Assembly (NCBI RefSeq): GCF_001422485.1 | Contig: NZ_LMNF01000002.1 | Span: forward strand, 1-64,000 | Reading direction: 5' to 3' | Source of the DNA: Agreia sp. Leaf283 | GTDB taxonomy: Bacteria > Actinomycetota > Actinomycetes > Actinomycetales > Microbacteriaceae | DNA: 64,000 nucleotides | Shown: one piece after another, positions 53,721-62,474 of the stretch | Layout of the letters: each line of letters opens with the position of its first letter | Numbering within the stretch: position 1 is the first letter of the stretch | The notes under the pieces: generated by a model | Seen by the model: only the letters and a program-made list of their open reading frames with translations | Databases searched by the model: none | Told to the model about the DNA's origin: nothing | Made by a program: the position numbers and the translations under genes

Positions 53721-54605
53721 ATGCCGGTCGAAGATCCATTGGACGACATGCACCACGCTTCAGACACCGCCTCCACCCCGACCGCAGCAACCCGATCCGC
53801 TGCCACCCGACGCGAGCTGGCGAACGTCCGCCGCAGAACCGCCCGCAAGCGATATCTCGCCGCTACTGCCATCGTGGCCGTCGCGGGAACGCTGGTCGGC
53901 ACCGGGTTCGTCGTGCAGGCGAATTCGGCGGCCGAGGAGAGGGTTGCGGCGACGGCCCGACTCGCCAGCGGAACAGGCCTGGAACGCGATCAGCTGAGCG
54001 TCTACGAGGTCATCGCGAAGGCCCAGGCGAACGAGAAGGCGCAGAGCACCATCGACGACGCGAACCAGGTGATCGCGGCCGTGCAGAACAAGGTCGACAC
54101 GACTCCGCTCTCGACGACGGTGGCCTCGCTCGCTGCGTACCAGTCCCTCGACCGGGACACCGTCCTGTCGCTGGTGAAGCAGGCCTCCGACGCGAAGGCC
54201 AGCGTGCAGGCCGCGGCGAGCGAAGCGGATCAGGCTGCGGCCGCTGCCGCGGCGGCCGCAGAGGCTGCCGCCGCCGAGGCCCTGGCGGCCGGCAACACGG
54301 TCGCCGGCGCGAAGGCGACGGCCCAGTCCCTCGGAGCCTCGAAGTACGGCTGGGGCGACGACCAGTTCTCGTGCCTGGTCTCGCTCTGGCAGAAGGAGTC
54401 GGGCTGGAACTACCAGGCCGAGAACGCATCGAGCGGGGCGGCCGGAATTCCGCAGGCGTTGCCGGGAAGCAAGATGGCCTCGGCCGGTTCCGACTGGGAG
54501 ACGAACGCGACCACCCAGGTGACCTGGGGACTCGACTACATCAAGCGCGGCTACGGCACCCCCTGCGCCGCCTGGTCGCACTCCCAGTCGGTGAACTGGT
54601 ACTGA
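53721..54605 (+). CDS. Secreted transglycosylase SLT-like protein
   Basis: 294 residues from ATG 53721; ATG 53748 is an equally weak alternative. A membrane segment near 46-65 (YLAATAIVAVAGTLVGTGFVV) anchors or exports it. A long Ala/Asp helix follows, including an Ala-rich run near 170-195, then a C-terminal lysozyme-like domain (SLWQKESGWNYQAENASSGA near 228-247, with the catalytic Glu in KESGW, and TWGLDYIKRGYGTPCAAW). This C-terminal type occurs in aggregation-promoting and SLT proteins that cut peptidoglycan. Monocistronic. Confidence 0.82.
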   Translation: MPVEDPLDDMHHASDTASTPTAATRSAATRRELANVRRRTARKRYLAATAIVAVAGTLVGTGFVVQANSAAEERVAATARLASGTGLERDQLSVYEVIAKAQANEKAQSTIDDANQVIAAVQNKVDTTPLSTTVASLAAYQSLDRDTVLSLVKQASDAKASVQAAASEADQAAAAAAAAAEAAAAEALAAGNTVAGAKATAQSLGASKYGWGDDQFSCLVSLWQKESGWNYQAENASSGAAGIPQALPGSKMASAGSDWETNATTQVTWGLDYIKRGYGTPCAAWSHSQSVNWY

Positions 54606-54679
54606 TTTCCGCGCATCGCAACCCGTAGGTTGCCTTAGACTGACGGCACCGCCCGCCGCCCACGTCGAAGGAGCCCCGA

Positions 54680-54985
54680 ATGGCGCACGATCTCGAACAC
54701 CTACGGCAGGTCTGCTCGGCTCTCGGCGAGGCGACCCGGTGGCAGATCCTCGGTCGGGTCGCGGGTGCCGAGCTCTCGGCCTCCGCCCTCGCGGAAACAG
54801 TTCCCGTCAGCAGGCAGGCCATCGCCAAACACCTCGCGGCACTCGACGCCGCCGGCCTGGTCTCGTCCAAGCGTGTGGGGCGTGAGCTGCGCTACTCGGC
54901 CCGTCCCGATGTGCTGAGCGAGGCATCCCGGCATCTCGGAGAGATCGCCGCGGCCTGGTCGCAGCGAACCCCGGATGCGCCGTGA
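54680..54985 (+). CDS. ArsR family transcriptional regulator
   Basis: 101 residues from ATG with GAAGGAG upstream. Winged helix: LGEATRWQILGRVAGAELSA near 15-34, then PVSRQAIAKHLAALDAAGLV near 42-61 and the wing KRVGRELRYSARPD. The metal-binding CXC of arsenic/zinc sensors is absent; the only Cys is residue 12. Its stop overlaps the start of the secreted cellulase gene by 4 bases, so the two are co-translated. The signal it senses is unknown. Confidence 0.9.
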   Translation: MAHDLEHLRQVCSALGEATRWQILGRVAGAELSASALAETVPVSRQAIAKHLAALDAAGLVSSKRVGRELRYSARPDVLSEASRHLGEIAAAWSQRTPDAP

Positions 54986-56613
54986 CGACGTCTTCCCGAG
55001 CCGCGCGTTCGCGTCTCGCAGCGCTGGGCGGCGCTCTCTCGCTGCTCGCGTTGCTCGCTGCGCCGTTCGGCTCCACCGCGACCGCGCTCGAGCTGCCGTC
55101 GGGCACCATCGTCGAGACGGCCGAGGCCGCCGTGCCCGCCGAGACAGGAGACGATGTGATCACCGCCCCGATGCGCACAGACGGCTCGAACATCATCGAC
55201 AGCACCGGAGACGTCGTGGTGATCCGCTCCGTCGCCTGGTTCGGCATGGAGACCTCGAACTGCGCCCCGCACGGACTCTGGTCGATCTCCCTCGATGCCG
55301 GCATGGCGCAGATCGCCGCCATGGGCTTCAACACCGTCAGGCTCCCGTTCTCCACCGAGTGCCTCGCCGCGACGACGGCGACGTCGATCAACGAACAGCT
55401 CAACCCCGATCTCGTGGGGCTCGCGCCGCTCGAGGTCATGGACCGGGTGATCCAGAGCGCGGCCGATCACGGTGTGGCGGTGATGCTCGACAGGCATCGG
55501 CCCGACTCCGGTGCGCAGTCCGCGCTCTGGTACACGCCGCAGTACAGCGAGCAGCGCTGGATCGACGACTGGACTTCCCTGGCAGAACGCTATCGCCACG
55601 TTCCGAGTGTGATCGCGGTCGACCTGCACAACGAGCCGCACGGTTCCGCCTGCTGGGGCTGCGGCGACCCCGCCACCGACTGGCAGGCGGCAGCCACCCG
55701 GGCGGGCAATGCCGTGCTCGCGGTCAATCCCGGCCTGCTCATCGTCGTCGAGGGCGTCGAGACGTCCTCCGACGGCTCGAGCACCTGGTGGGGCGGCGGG
55801 CTGGCCGACGTCGCCGGGGCGCCGGTGATTCTGGATGTCGGTGATCGCGTCGTGTACTCGCCGCACGATTATCCGGCGAGCGTCTTCCGGCAGACGTGGT
55901 TCGATGCCGCCGGCTATCCGGCGAACCTCGATGAGGTGTGGACGACGAACTGGGGCTACATCGCGCAGCGCGGCATCGCCCCCGTTCTCGTCGGCGAGTT
56001 CGGCACGAAGCTCGAGACGACGTCCGATTCCGACTGGCTCGCCGGGCTGGTCGACTACATCGACTCGAACGACCTGAGTTTCTCGTACTGGTCGTTCAAC
56101 CCGAACAGCGGAGACACGGGCGGACTCGTGCAGGACGACTGGGTGACGCCGCAGGCCTCCAAGCTCGCCGCCTTGGCACCCCTCCTGCCGAATGCATCGG
56201 CGCTGCCCTCCACCCCGCCGACGCCGTCCACCCCGCCGTCGCCCTCGATCGCACCGTCTCCCTCCACCCCGCCAGCGCCCGCGCCCCCGAAGCCGCTGCC
56301 TGGATCGGGCTCGAACACCCTGACCGCCGATCTGACCGTGCAGAGCCAGTGGGCCGACGGCTATGTGGCCGACGTGGTGCTCCGCTCGTCGACGACGGCG
56401 GGCGCATGGACGATCAGCTGGAGCGATCCGTCAGCGGCAGGCATCGAGAACGCTTGGGGCATGTCGTGCGTCGTCGGCGACGGCCGCGTGACCTGCTCCG
56501 GCGTCGACTGGGCAGTGCCTGTCGGTGCCTCTTCCGATGTGCGCGTCGGAGTGCATGTCAGGGCCCATGGCGCCCCGGCCCTGCCCATCGCCGTCGACGT
56601 GCGGAGCTCGTAG
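54982..56613 (+). CDS. Secreted GH5 endoglucanase-like enzyme with CBM2-type domain
   Basis: 543 residues from GTG. Signal peptide about 1-35. The GH5 barrel (about 60-400) has acid/base Glu218 in LHNEPHG and nucleophile Glu339 in VGEFGTK, both intact. A Pro/Ser/Thr linker (about 410-445) leads to a family 2 carbohydrate-binding domain (LTVQSQWADGYVADVVLRSS) with Cys residues for a disulfide. It would act outside the cell on beta-1,4 glucans; the linked import operon for oligosaccharides lies about 20 kb away. Coupling to an ArsR gene is unusual. Confidence 0.9.
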   Translation: MTTSSRAARSRLAALGGALSLLALLAAPFGSTATALELPSGTIVETAEAAVPAETGDDVITAPMRTDGSNIIDSTGDVVVIRSVAWFGMETSNCAPHGLWSISLDAGMAQIAAMGFNTVRLPFSTECLAATTATSINEQLNPDLVGLAPLEVMDRVIQSAADHGVAVMLDRHRPDSGAQSALWYTPQYSEQRWIDDWTSLAERYRHVPSVIAVDLHNEPHGSACWGCGDPATDWQAAATRAGNAVLAVNPGLLIVVEGVETSSDGSSTWWGGGLADVAGAPVILDVGDRVVYSPHDYPASVFRQTWFDAAGYPANLDEVWTTNWGYIAQRGIAPVLVGEFGTKLETTSDSDWLAGLVDYIDSNDLSFSYWSFNPNSGDTGGLVQDDWVTPQASKLAALAPLLPNASALPSTPPTPSTPPSPSIAPSPSTPPAPAPPKPLPGSGSNTLTADLTVQSQWADGYVADVVLRSSTTAGAWTISWSDPSAAGIENAWGMSCVVGDGRVTCSGVDWAVPVGASSDVRVGVHVRAHGAPALPIAVDVRSS

Positions 56614-56713
56614 GCCCGCGTCCCGAAGATAGGCAATTCGCCCGATGCCCGTGCCCCTCCTTAGAGAGGAATCTCGAGTCATAGAGAGATTCCGATCGAC
56701 GAGGAGCAGCACC

Positions 56714-56920
56714 GTGAACATCAGCGACTATTCGTACTACCGCCTGTACCGCGAGGCCGAGGCTCGCATGGAGAGAGAGCTCGAGGCGCGGCGCATCTCG
56801 CTCGAGCGTGCCCAACCACGCGAGGCACGCCGACCCCTGCAGCGGATGGCGGCGTGGATCGCCGCGCGGTTCGAGCGGGCCCCGCGGCACATCGCACGCC
56901 GGGCAGGATCGCACTCCTGA
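56714..56920 (+). CDS. Small basic helical protein of unknown function
   Basis: 68 residues from GTG, 7 bases after GAGGAG. The N-terminus is polar and aromatic (VNISDYSYYRLYREAEARME), the rest an Arg/Glu/Ala-rich helix (RRPLQRMAAWIAARFERAPR). Short ORFs of this composition often precede LuxR-type genes in Micrococcales, but no function is known. It lies 53 bases before the large regulator. Confidence 0.55.
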   Translation: MNISDYSYYRLYREAEARMERELEARRISLERAQPREARRPLQRMAAWIAARFERAPRHIARRAGSHS

Positions 56921-56973
56921 GGCCTCCGGTCGATGCGGGCCCGGCGGGCGCGGCGGACTGGCACCATAGGACG

Positions 56974-59853
56974 GTGACCACCAGCGCAGCCCGGGCCGAC
57001 ATCGTCGGCAGGGAGATCGAACTCGAGGCGCTCGGGCGCGCGCTCGACGACGTGATCGCCGGGGCGTTCCGCATCGTCGTGCTGAGCGGCGAGGCAGGCA
57101 TCGGAAAGTCACGCCTCGTCGACGAGTTCAGCGATGCCGCGCCGTCTGCTGTACGTGTGGTTCGCGGTCAATGCGTCGACCTCGACCGCGATGCGCCGCC
57201 GTACGGTCCGATCGTCTCGGTTCTGCGCGGCCTGGTCGCCGAACTCGGCGTCGATGAGATCCGGCAGGCATCCGGCTCGGCCTTCGGTTCGCTGGGGCTG
57301 CTCCTACCGGAGCTGGCTCCGTCGGACGAGCAGCCGCGCGCCACGGCCGGGGGCGTCGCCGGCCTGTTCGACAGCGTCGCGACGCTCCTCGGCACGGTGT
57401 CCAGCAGGCATCCGGTCGTGATGATCGTCGAGGACGTGCAGTGGGCCGATCCGGCCACCCTCGAACTTCTCCGCTTCCTCGCCCGGCTCGACCGCCACAG
57501 CCGTGTCCTGATGCTTCTGACCTTCCGCACCGAAGACGCCAGCGCCCGCTCCGCGCTGCGCGCCTGGCTGCCAGAGCTCGACCGCAGCAGGGCGGTCGAG
57601 CGCATCGAGTTGACGAGGCTCACCCGCCGGCAGGCCCGGGTGCTCGTGCGGCAGCTGTCGGTCGACAGGCGTGCGTCGATCGACTTCGCGCTCCTCTACG
57701 AGCGCTCCGATGGCATTCCGTTCTTCATCGAGGAGCTGCTGTCGTGGCAGCAGACGCACGATGCCGATCGGCTGCCCGACACCCTTCGGGATATTCTGCT
57801 CGCCCGCTACGACGCCGTGGGCGACGAGACGCAGCAGGTACTCCGCCTTCTCGCCTCCGGCGGCGTCGGCGTCGAACACGAACTCCTCCTCGCCGTGTCG
57901 TCGATCGACGAGGAACCGCTCGAGGCCGCTCTACGCGACGCGGTGCGGGCGCACATCCTCGTGGTCGACGCGACCTCCTATCGGTTCCGTCACGCACTGG
58001 TCCGAGACGCCGTGCACGAGCAGTTGCTTCCGGGCGAGCGCATGCGGTATCACTCGAGGTACGCCGAAGAGCTCGGCTCGCGCGCGGCCTCGCACACCGA
58101 CGCATCCGAGATCGCGTACCACTGGATGGCGGCGCACAATCTTCCCCAGGCGTTCGCATCCGCTCTCGCGGCGATGGATGCCGCCCGCGGGTCGTACGCG
58201 TTCGCGATCGCCGCGAGCATGGGGGAGCGCGCGATCGACCTGTGGCAGCACGTGCCCGACGCCGAAACAGTCGCCGGTCGAACTCTTCCGCAGCTGATGG
58301 CTCAGACGGCCTACATCCTCCGCAACGCGGGCAGGAGCGACCGAGCGATCTCGCTCATCGACGAGGCGATCGCATCATCGTCGACCTCAGACCCGGAGTT
58401 CTTCGCGCGGATGCTCCGCGACAAGGCGTCGTTCCTGGCGAACATCGGCCGCGAAGGGTCGATCGAGCATCTGCGGCGGGCCCTCGAGGTGCTCGAGGGA
58501 CAGCCCCGCAGCGTGCTGCGGGCCAACGTGCTCGGAGAGCTGGCCGCCCGTCTGATGCTCGCCGCACGGTTCTCCGATGCGATCCCGGTCGCCGACTCGG
58601 CCTACGCGGAGGCCGAGTCCGTGGGATCGAGGGCGCGCATGTCGGTCGCGGCGAACATCCGGGGCATGTCGGCGCTCAGCGTCGGAGATATCGACAGCGG
58701 CCTCGCCGACCTCGAGCATGCCGGTGAGCTCGCCGAAGACGACGACTCGGCCATGATGCGGTTCTGCGTGAACTACTCCGACGCCCTCGCCATGCTCGGA
58801 CGGTTCGACCGGGCGATCGAGGTCGCCGGCGCCGGGGCTGCTCGGGCCACTGCGCGTGGGGTCGAGCGCACCAGCGGCATCATGTTCGCCTCGAACACCA
58901 TCGGCCCCCTTCTCTCGCTCGGTCGTGTGGCTGAGGCCGACGAGCTGCTCGATCGAGCGCTCGAGCTCGACGCGCCGATCGGATTCAGCTCCGACATCCG
59001 TCTGCTGAAGCTGAGATCGCTCGTGCTGCACGGGGATGCCGTGCTCGCCGAGACGCTCCTCGAGGAGTGGGCTCCCGGTCTCGAGCAGCAGTCCCGCATC
59101 GACGCACGCCTCGAACGCACGTGGGCGGCCATCGCCGGCGAGGTGCTCGTCGAGAGGGGTCGTCCGCTGGAGGCATGGCAGCGGTGTCGCACGGTGCTCG
59201 ACGACGGCCATCTCGACTTCGCGGCCCTCGACCTTCCCGTTCTCGCGGTCGCCGCGCGGGCGTTCACGTCGGTCGAGGGCCGGCTCCCGGCCGACGATGT
59301 CGTGGTGATCCGCCGGCGCTTCGAGGATGTCCTGTTCGGAATGTCGGAGTGGCCGACCGCCCCGCAGTACGCGTCGGTCGTGCAGGCCGAGCTCGAGGAC
59401 TCGACCGCAGCGTGGCGGCGGGCGGCGGACTCCGTCTCCTCCTCCCACATGCCGAGCCACCTCGAGCCCTACGCCCTGGCGCGTCTGGCCGAGGCCCTCG
59501 CCCGGCAGGCCGACCAGCAGTCCGCACTGCAGGTGGTCGTGGATGCCCGCCGTCGGGCAGACGAGACATCGAGCGGATTCGTGCTTCTGCGCCTCGACGC
59601 GCTCGAACGTCGACTCGGTCGCCCGGCAACCCGAGACGAGGTGAAGGGCGCGGCCGATGAGGCCGCAGGGCTCACCGCGCGGGAACGCCAGGTGCTCGAT
59701 TTGATCGCAGAGGGGCTCAGCAACAGGCAGATCTCCGAGCGACTCTTCATCAGCGCGAAGACCGCCAGCGTGCACGTCTCGAACATCCTGCGCAAGCTCG
59801 GGGCCGCGAGCCGAACCGAGGCCGTGTTCCTCGATCGCTCCCACGACGGCTGA
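56974..59853 (+). CDS. Large LuxR-type regulator with AAA ATPase domain (LAL family)
   Basis: 959 residues from GTG. The N-terminal STAND/AAA-type ATPase has Walker A SGEAGIGKSRL near 38-48, Walker B VMIVEDVQWAD near 148-158 and FRTED near 187. The middle (about 380-880) is Ala/Leu-rich, TPR-like helix repeats. The C-terminal LuxR helix-turn-helix is GLTARERQVLDLIAEGLSNR near 899-918 and FISAKTASVHVSNIL. Such MalT-like proteins bind an inducer and ATP to activate operons; neither ligand nor target can be inferred here. Confidence 0.92.
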   Translation: MTTSAARADIVGREIELEALGRALDDVIAGAFRIVVLSGEAGIGKSRLVDEFSDAAPSAVRVVRGQCVDLDRDAPPYGPIVSVLRGLVAELGVDEIRQASGSAFGSLGLLLPELAPSDEQPRATAGGVAGLFDSVATLLGTVSSRHPVVMIVEDVQWADPATLELLRFLARLDRHSRVLMLLTFRTEDASARSALRAWLPELDRSRAVERIELTRLTRRQARVLVRQLSVDRRASIDFALLYERSDGIPFFIEELLSWQQTHDADRLPDTLRDILLARYDAVGDETQQVLRLLASGGVGVEHELLLAVSSIDEEPLEAALRDAVRAHILVVDATSYRFRHALVRDAVHEQLLPGERMRYHSRYAEELGSRAASHTDASEIAYHWMAAHNLPQAFASALAAMDAARGSYAFAIAASMGERAIDLWQHVPDAETVAGRTLPQLMAQTAYILRNAGRSDRAISLIDEAIASSSTSDPEFFARMLRDKASFLANIGREGSIEHLRRALEVLEGQPRSVLRANVLGELAARLMLAARFSDAIPVADSAYAEAESVGSRARMSVAANIRGMSALSVGDIDSGLADLEHAGELAEDDDSAMMRFCVNYSDALAMLGRFDRAIEVAGAGAARATARGVERTSGIMFASNTIGPLLSLGRVAEADELLDRALELDAPIGFSSDIRLLKLRSLVLHGDAVLAETLLEEWAPGLEQQSRIDARLERTWAAIAGEVLVERGRPLEAWQRCRTVLDDGHLDFAALDLPVLAVAARAFTSVEGRLPADDVVVIRRRFEDVLFGMSEWPTAPQYASVVQAELEDSTAAWRRAADSVSSSHMPSHLEPYALARLAEALARQADQQSALQVVVDARRRADETSSGFVLLRLDALERRLGRPATRDEVKGAADEAAGLTARERQVLDLIAEGLSNRQISERLFISAKTASVHVSNILRKLGAASRTEAVFLDRSHDG

Positions 59854-59868
59854 CCGTCGCTCTCCGCG

Positions 59869-60573
59869 TCAGGAGGAGCGCTGGGCCAGCAGGCTCTCCA
59901 TGTAGTCGATCTCGCCCGACTGGGCGAAGACGATCGCGCGTGCCAGGGTCGTGACCAGTGGATGGGTGCTGCGATCGAGCACGGCGTCGGCCATGTCGAC
60001 GCCGCCGCGATGGTGCGCGAGCATCAGGGTGAGGAAGAGCACCTCCGCGTCGGTCCCGCTGGCATTCCGGAGCCGCTCGAGATCGGCGTCGCTCGCCATG
60101 CCGGGCATCGCCACGGCGGCGGCGTCGTCCGACGACCCCGTGGTGGGAGATCCATGCTCGTGGCCCTGGCCCGCGGAGCCGTCGAGCGTCGGCGCCGACA
60201 TCCACTCCATCGTCGCTCCGGGGCGAGCCTGAGGCAGACCCCAGTCGTTGAGCCAGGCGTACATCTGGCCCGACTGCTGCGCCTGGCTCGTCGCGATGTC
60301 GTACGCGAGGCTCCGGATCTCCGGGTCGTCCGTGCGGTCGCGCACGATGAGGGCCATCTCGACGGCCTGGTCGTGATGCACCTGCATGTCCCGGGCGAAT
60401 CCCGCCTCGACGCTCGTCGTCGACGGGTCTGCGGATCGTGCCGCGAGCATCCAGCCCCCGGCGAGACCGACGGCGAGAACGAGAGCCCCCGCGATGACGC
60501 CGGCGACCACGAGTCGCCAGCGGCTCGCGCCGGACGGGCGGCCGGACTCGGTCTCGACGTCGGGGTCGGTCAC
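59869..60573 (-). CDS. DUF305 membrane-anchored protein
   Basis: 234 residues from GTG overlapping the upstream DUF3105 stop by 4 bases. An N-terminal anchor (WRLVVAGVIAGALVLAVGLAGG) precedes an outside domain of ferritin-like helices with FARDMQVHHDQAVEMALI and FLTLMLAHHRGGVDMADAVL, the two HH-containing repeats that define DUF305. His/Met-rich residues suggest metal (often copper) binding, but this is family-level inference. Confidence 0.9.
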   Translation of the reverse strand: MTDPDVETESGRPSGASRWRLVVAGVIAGALVLAVGLAGGWMLAARSADPSTTSVEAGFARDMQVHHDQAVEMALIVRDRTDDPEIRSLAYDIATSQAQQSGQMYAWLNDWGLPQARPGATMEWMSAPTLDGSAGQGHEHGSPTTGSSDDAAAVAMPGMASDADLERLRNASGTDAEVLFLTLMLAHHRGGVDMADAVLDRSTHPLVTTLARAIVFAQSGEIDYMESLLAQRSS

Positions 60574-61256
60574 GCCACGCGACCGGGCGCGTCGAGCCCA
60601 CCGGTGCACGCGGCGCCGGGTTCGGGTGCATCGTTGGAGCGCCAGAAGCGGTCGAGGAACAGCCCCAGCCGCTCGTCGTCGGGATCGTCGAGGGCGACCT
60701 GAGCTCCCCAGGCGCTGGCCACGATCGGGGAATCGAGGCCGTCGACCGGCGAGACCACGATGTACGAGTCGGGAAGCTTCGAACGGAGCGCCTCGACCCC
60801 GGCCTCGTCGAGCTGCGCGGGATCGTAGGCCAGCCACACGGCGCCGTGCTCGAGTGCGTGAACCGCGTTCTCATTGGGCACGGACTCCGTGTAGACGCCG
60901 CAGTTCAGCCAGACTCCGGCATGATCGCCGCCCACGGGCGGGGTCTGCGGGTAGTCGACGGTCGTGGTCACGTGATTGGCCGTGAGCCCCGGGTAGGTCT
61001 GCAACCCTTCTATTGCGATACTCGAGGGATCGGGCTTGGGCGTGGCAGACGTGACGACGAAACCGATGAGCAGCCCGATGACCGCGACGGCCGCGACGGA
61101 CCCGGTGACGATGCCGATCAGGCGGTTGCGCTTCTGCTTCGCCTGCGCCTGCCTGAAGGCGGCGAGCTTCGCCTCCCTGTCGGCGGCGCGCTGCTGTTTG
61201 ACCGTGAGCTTGCCGGGTCGGTCTGTCGGTCGGGCGTCTTCGGGTGGCGGGGTCAC
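60570..61256 (-). CDS. DUF3105 membrane-anchored protein
   Basis: 228 residues from GTG. A Lys/Gln/Ala-rich cytoplasmic helix (about 15-45) is followed by a membrane segment (LIGIVTGSVAAVAVIGLLIG) and an extracellular DUF3105 domain with YPQTPPVGGDHAGVWLNCGV near 103-122, HALEHGAVWLAYDP and a second Cys near 218, typical family signatures. It is co-translated with DUF305, a frequent pairing in actinobacteria; the shared role is unknown. Confidence 0.9.
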   Translation of the reverse strand: MTPPPEDARPTDRPGKLTVKQQRAADREAKLAAFRQAQAKQKRNRLIGIVTGSVAAVAVIGLLIGFVVTSATPKPDPSSIAIEGLQTYPGLTANHVTTTVDYPQTPPVGGDHAGVWLNCGVYTESVPNENAVHALEHGAVWLAYDPAQLDEAGVEALRSKLPDSYIVVSPVDGLDSPIVASAWGAQVALDDPDDERLGLFLDRFWRSNDAPEPGAACTGGLDAPGRVA

Positions 61257-61282
61257 GTCTCTCGATTCGGTCGGATCTCTCG

Positions 61283-61296
61283 GTTGTAGCTACAAC
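61283..61296. promoter_or_regulatory. 14-base perfect palindrome upstream of the DUF3105 operon
   Basis: GTTGTAGCTACAAC is an exact palindrome, 27 bases upstream of the DUF3105 start and 38 bases downstream of the nadR stop. It could be the operator of the DUF3105-DUF305 operon. Confidence 0.55.
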
Positions 61297-61334
61297 TTCT
61301 CATGGACGGGCTGGAGAAAGACTGGGAATGGCGC

Positions 61335-62474
61335 TCACCGGCCCGAGCCGTCGGCGAGCCGGGTGACATCGGCCCACGTCGGCGACGCGAAGGTCGTGTT
61401 CTTCTCGATGAGGGCGTCGATGACCTCGATGGCGTAGTCGAGCCGTGTCTCGTGGGGGCCGCGCAGCAGCACCCAGGGCAGACCGCGGGTGGTGAGTCCG
61501 TCGACGATCCAGTTCGTCATCTCCGGGCGGATGTGCTCGCCGTCGCGCCAGCCGTCCTGGTCGAAGGGCACACCGACGTGATCGGTGACGAGGTACAGGT
61601 CTCGGCGAGGCAGCCCGGTGGTCGCCGCCTCGTGCGCCGCCCTGCTGTGCGCGCCGACGTAGCGACGCTCCCACAGAGACGTGGCGAACGCATCGGTGTC
61701 GGCGATCACGAGGCACGAGACGAGGGCCGCGGCCTGCTCCATGGCGGTCTGGGTGCGGGCGATGTGCGCGAAATGCTCGGGCAGCCAGACGAGGTCGTCG
61801 ATGGCGGGCTCGGGCGAACCGGATGCGTGCGACTCGGCCATCGCGCGGGCGTGCAGTTCGTAGGTGAACCGGCGGCCGTACTCGTCGACGTCGGCGATCG
61901 CCTCGTATCCGGGCCGAGCACGGTAGTGCGCCCGCAGGGCCTCGGAGAGTGTCGTGGTGCCGGTCGACTCGGCGCCGATCACGACGATGCGCGTCGCGAG
62001 GTCGAGCCGGGCCGGTTCGGCCAGCCGGTCCCATCGTTCGGCAAGCCCCTCCCGGGCGGCTGTTCCGCTCATGGGAATGCGGCGGCGCTCGAGGTCGTCG
62101 AGCACGTGCACGGCGCCCAGCCGCTCGGCTAGCTCGGCTCCATAGTTCTCCGAACTGAAGACCACGTCGATGGTTCGGATTCCGCCGCTGCGGAGCGCCG
62201 CCAGCGTGACCTCGTGGTGGGCGACCCAGGCGATCTCGCTGTCGTAGTGCACCGGCGCGTCGTCGAGGATTCCGAGCACGGTGACCGAGCCGAGCTTCGC
62301 CGTCGCAGTGGTCACCCAGGCGACGCGCCGCTCCAGTGGAATGGTCTCGAGCTGTGTCGCCATCACCAGCACGACCAGTCGATCGACCTCGCGCGCGGCC
62401 CGCTCGATCAGCGACACGTGTCCGGCGTGCAAGGGATAGAACTTGCCGATGATGAGGCCGGTGCGCGCGGTCAT
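61335..62474 (-). CDS. nadR: NadR-like NMN adenylyltransferase / nicotinamide riboside kinase
   Basis: 379 residues from ATG overlapping the pnuC stop by 4 bases. The N-terminal nucleotidyltransferase has GKFYPLHAGH (HxGH, 16-19) and a PMSGTAAREG motif near 134-143. The C-terminal ATPase domain starts near 162 with VVIGAESTGTTTLSEAL: the P-loop lysine position is Thr173. There is no N-terminal repressor domain. With PnuC it would take up and phosphorylate nicotinamide riboside and form NAD. Kinase activity is uncertain given the P-loop change. Confidence 0.88.
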   Translation of the reverse strand: MTARTGLIIGKFYPLHAGHVSLIERAAREVDRLVVLVMATQLETIPLERRVAWVTTATAKLGSVTVLGILDDAPVHYDSEIAWVAHHEVTLAALRSGGIRTIDVVFSSENYGAELAERLGAVHVLDDLERRRIPMSGTAAREGLAERWDRLAEPARLDLATRIVVIGAESTGTTTLSEALRAHYRARPGYEAIADVDEYGRRFTYELHARAMAESHASGSPEPAIDDLVWLPEHFAHIARTQTAMEQAAALVSCLVIADTDAFATSLWERRYVGAHSRAAHEAATTGLPRRDLYLVTDHVGVPFDQDGWRDGEHIRPEMTNWIVDGLTTRGLPWVLLRGPHETRLDYAIEVIDALIEKNTTFASPTWADVTRLADGSGR

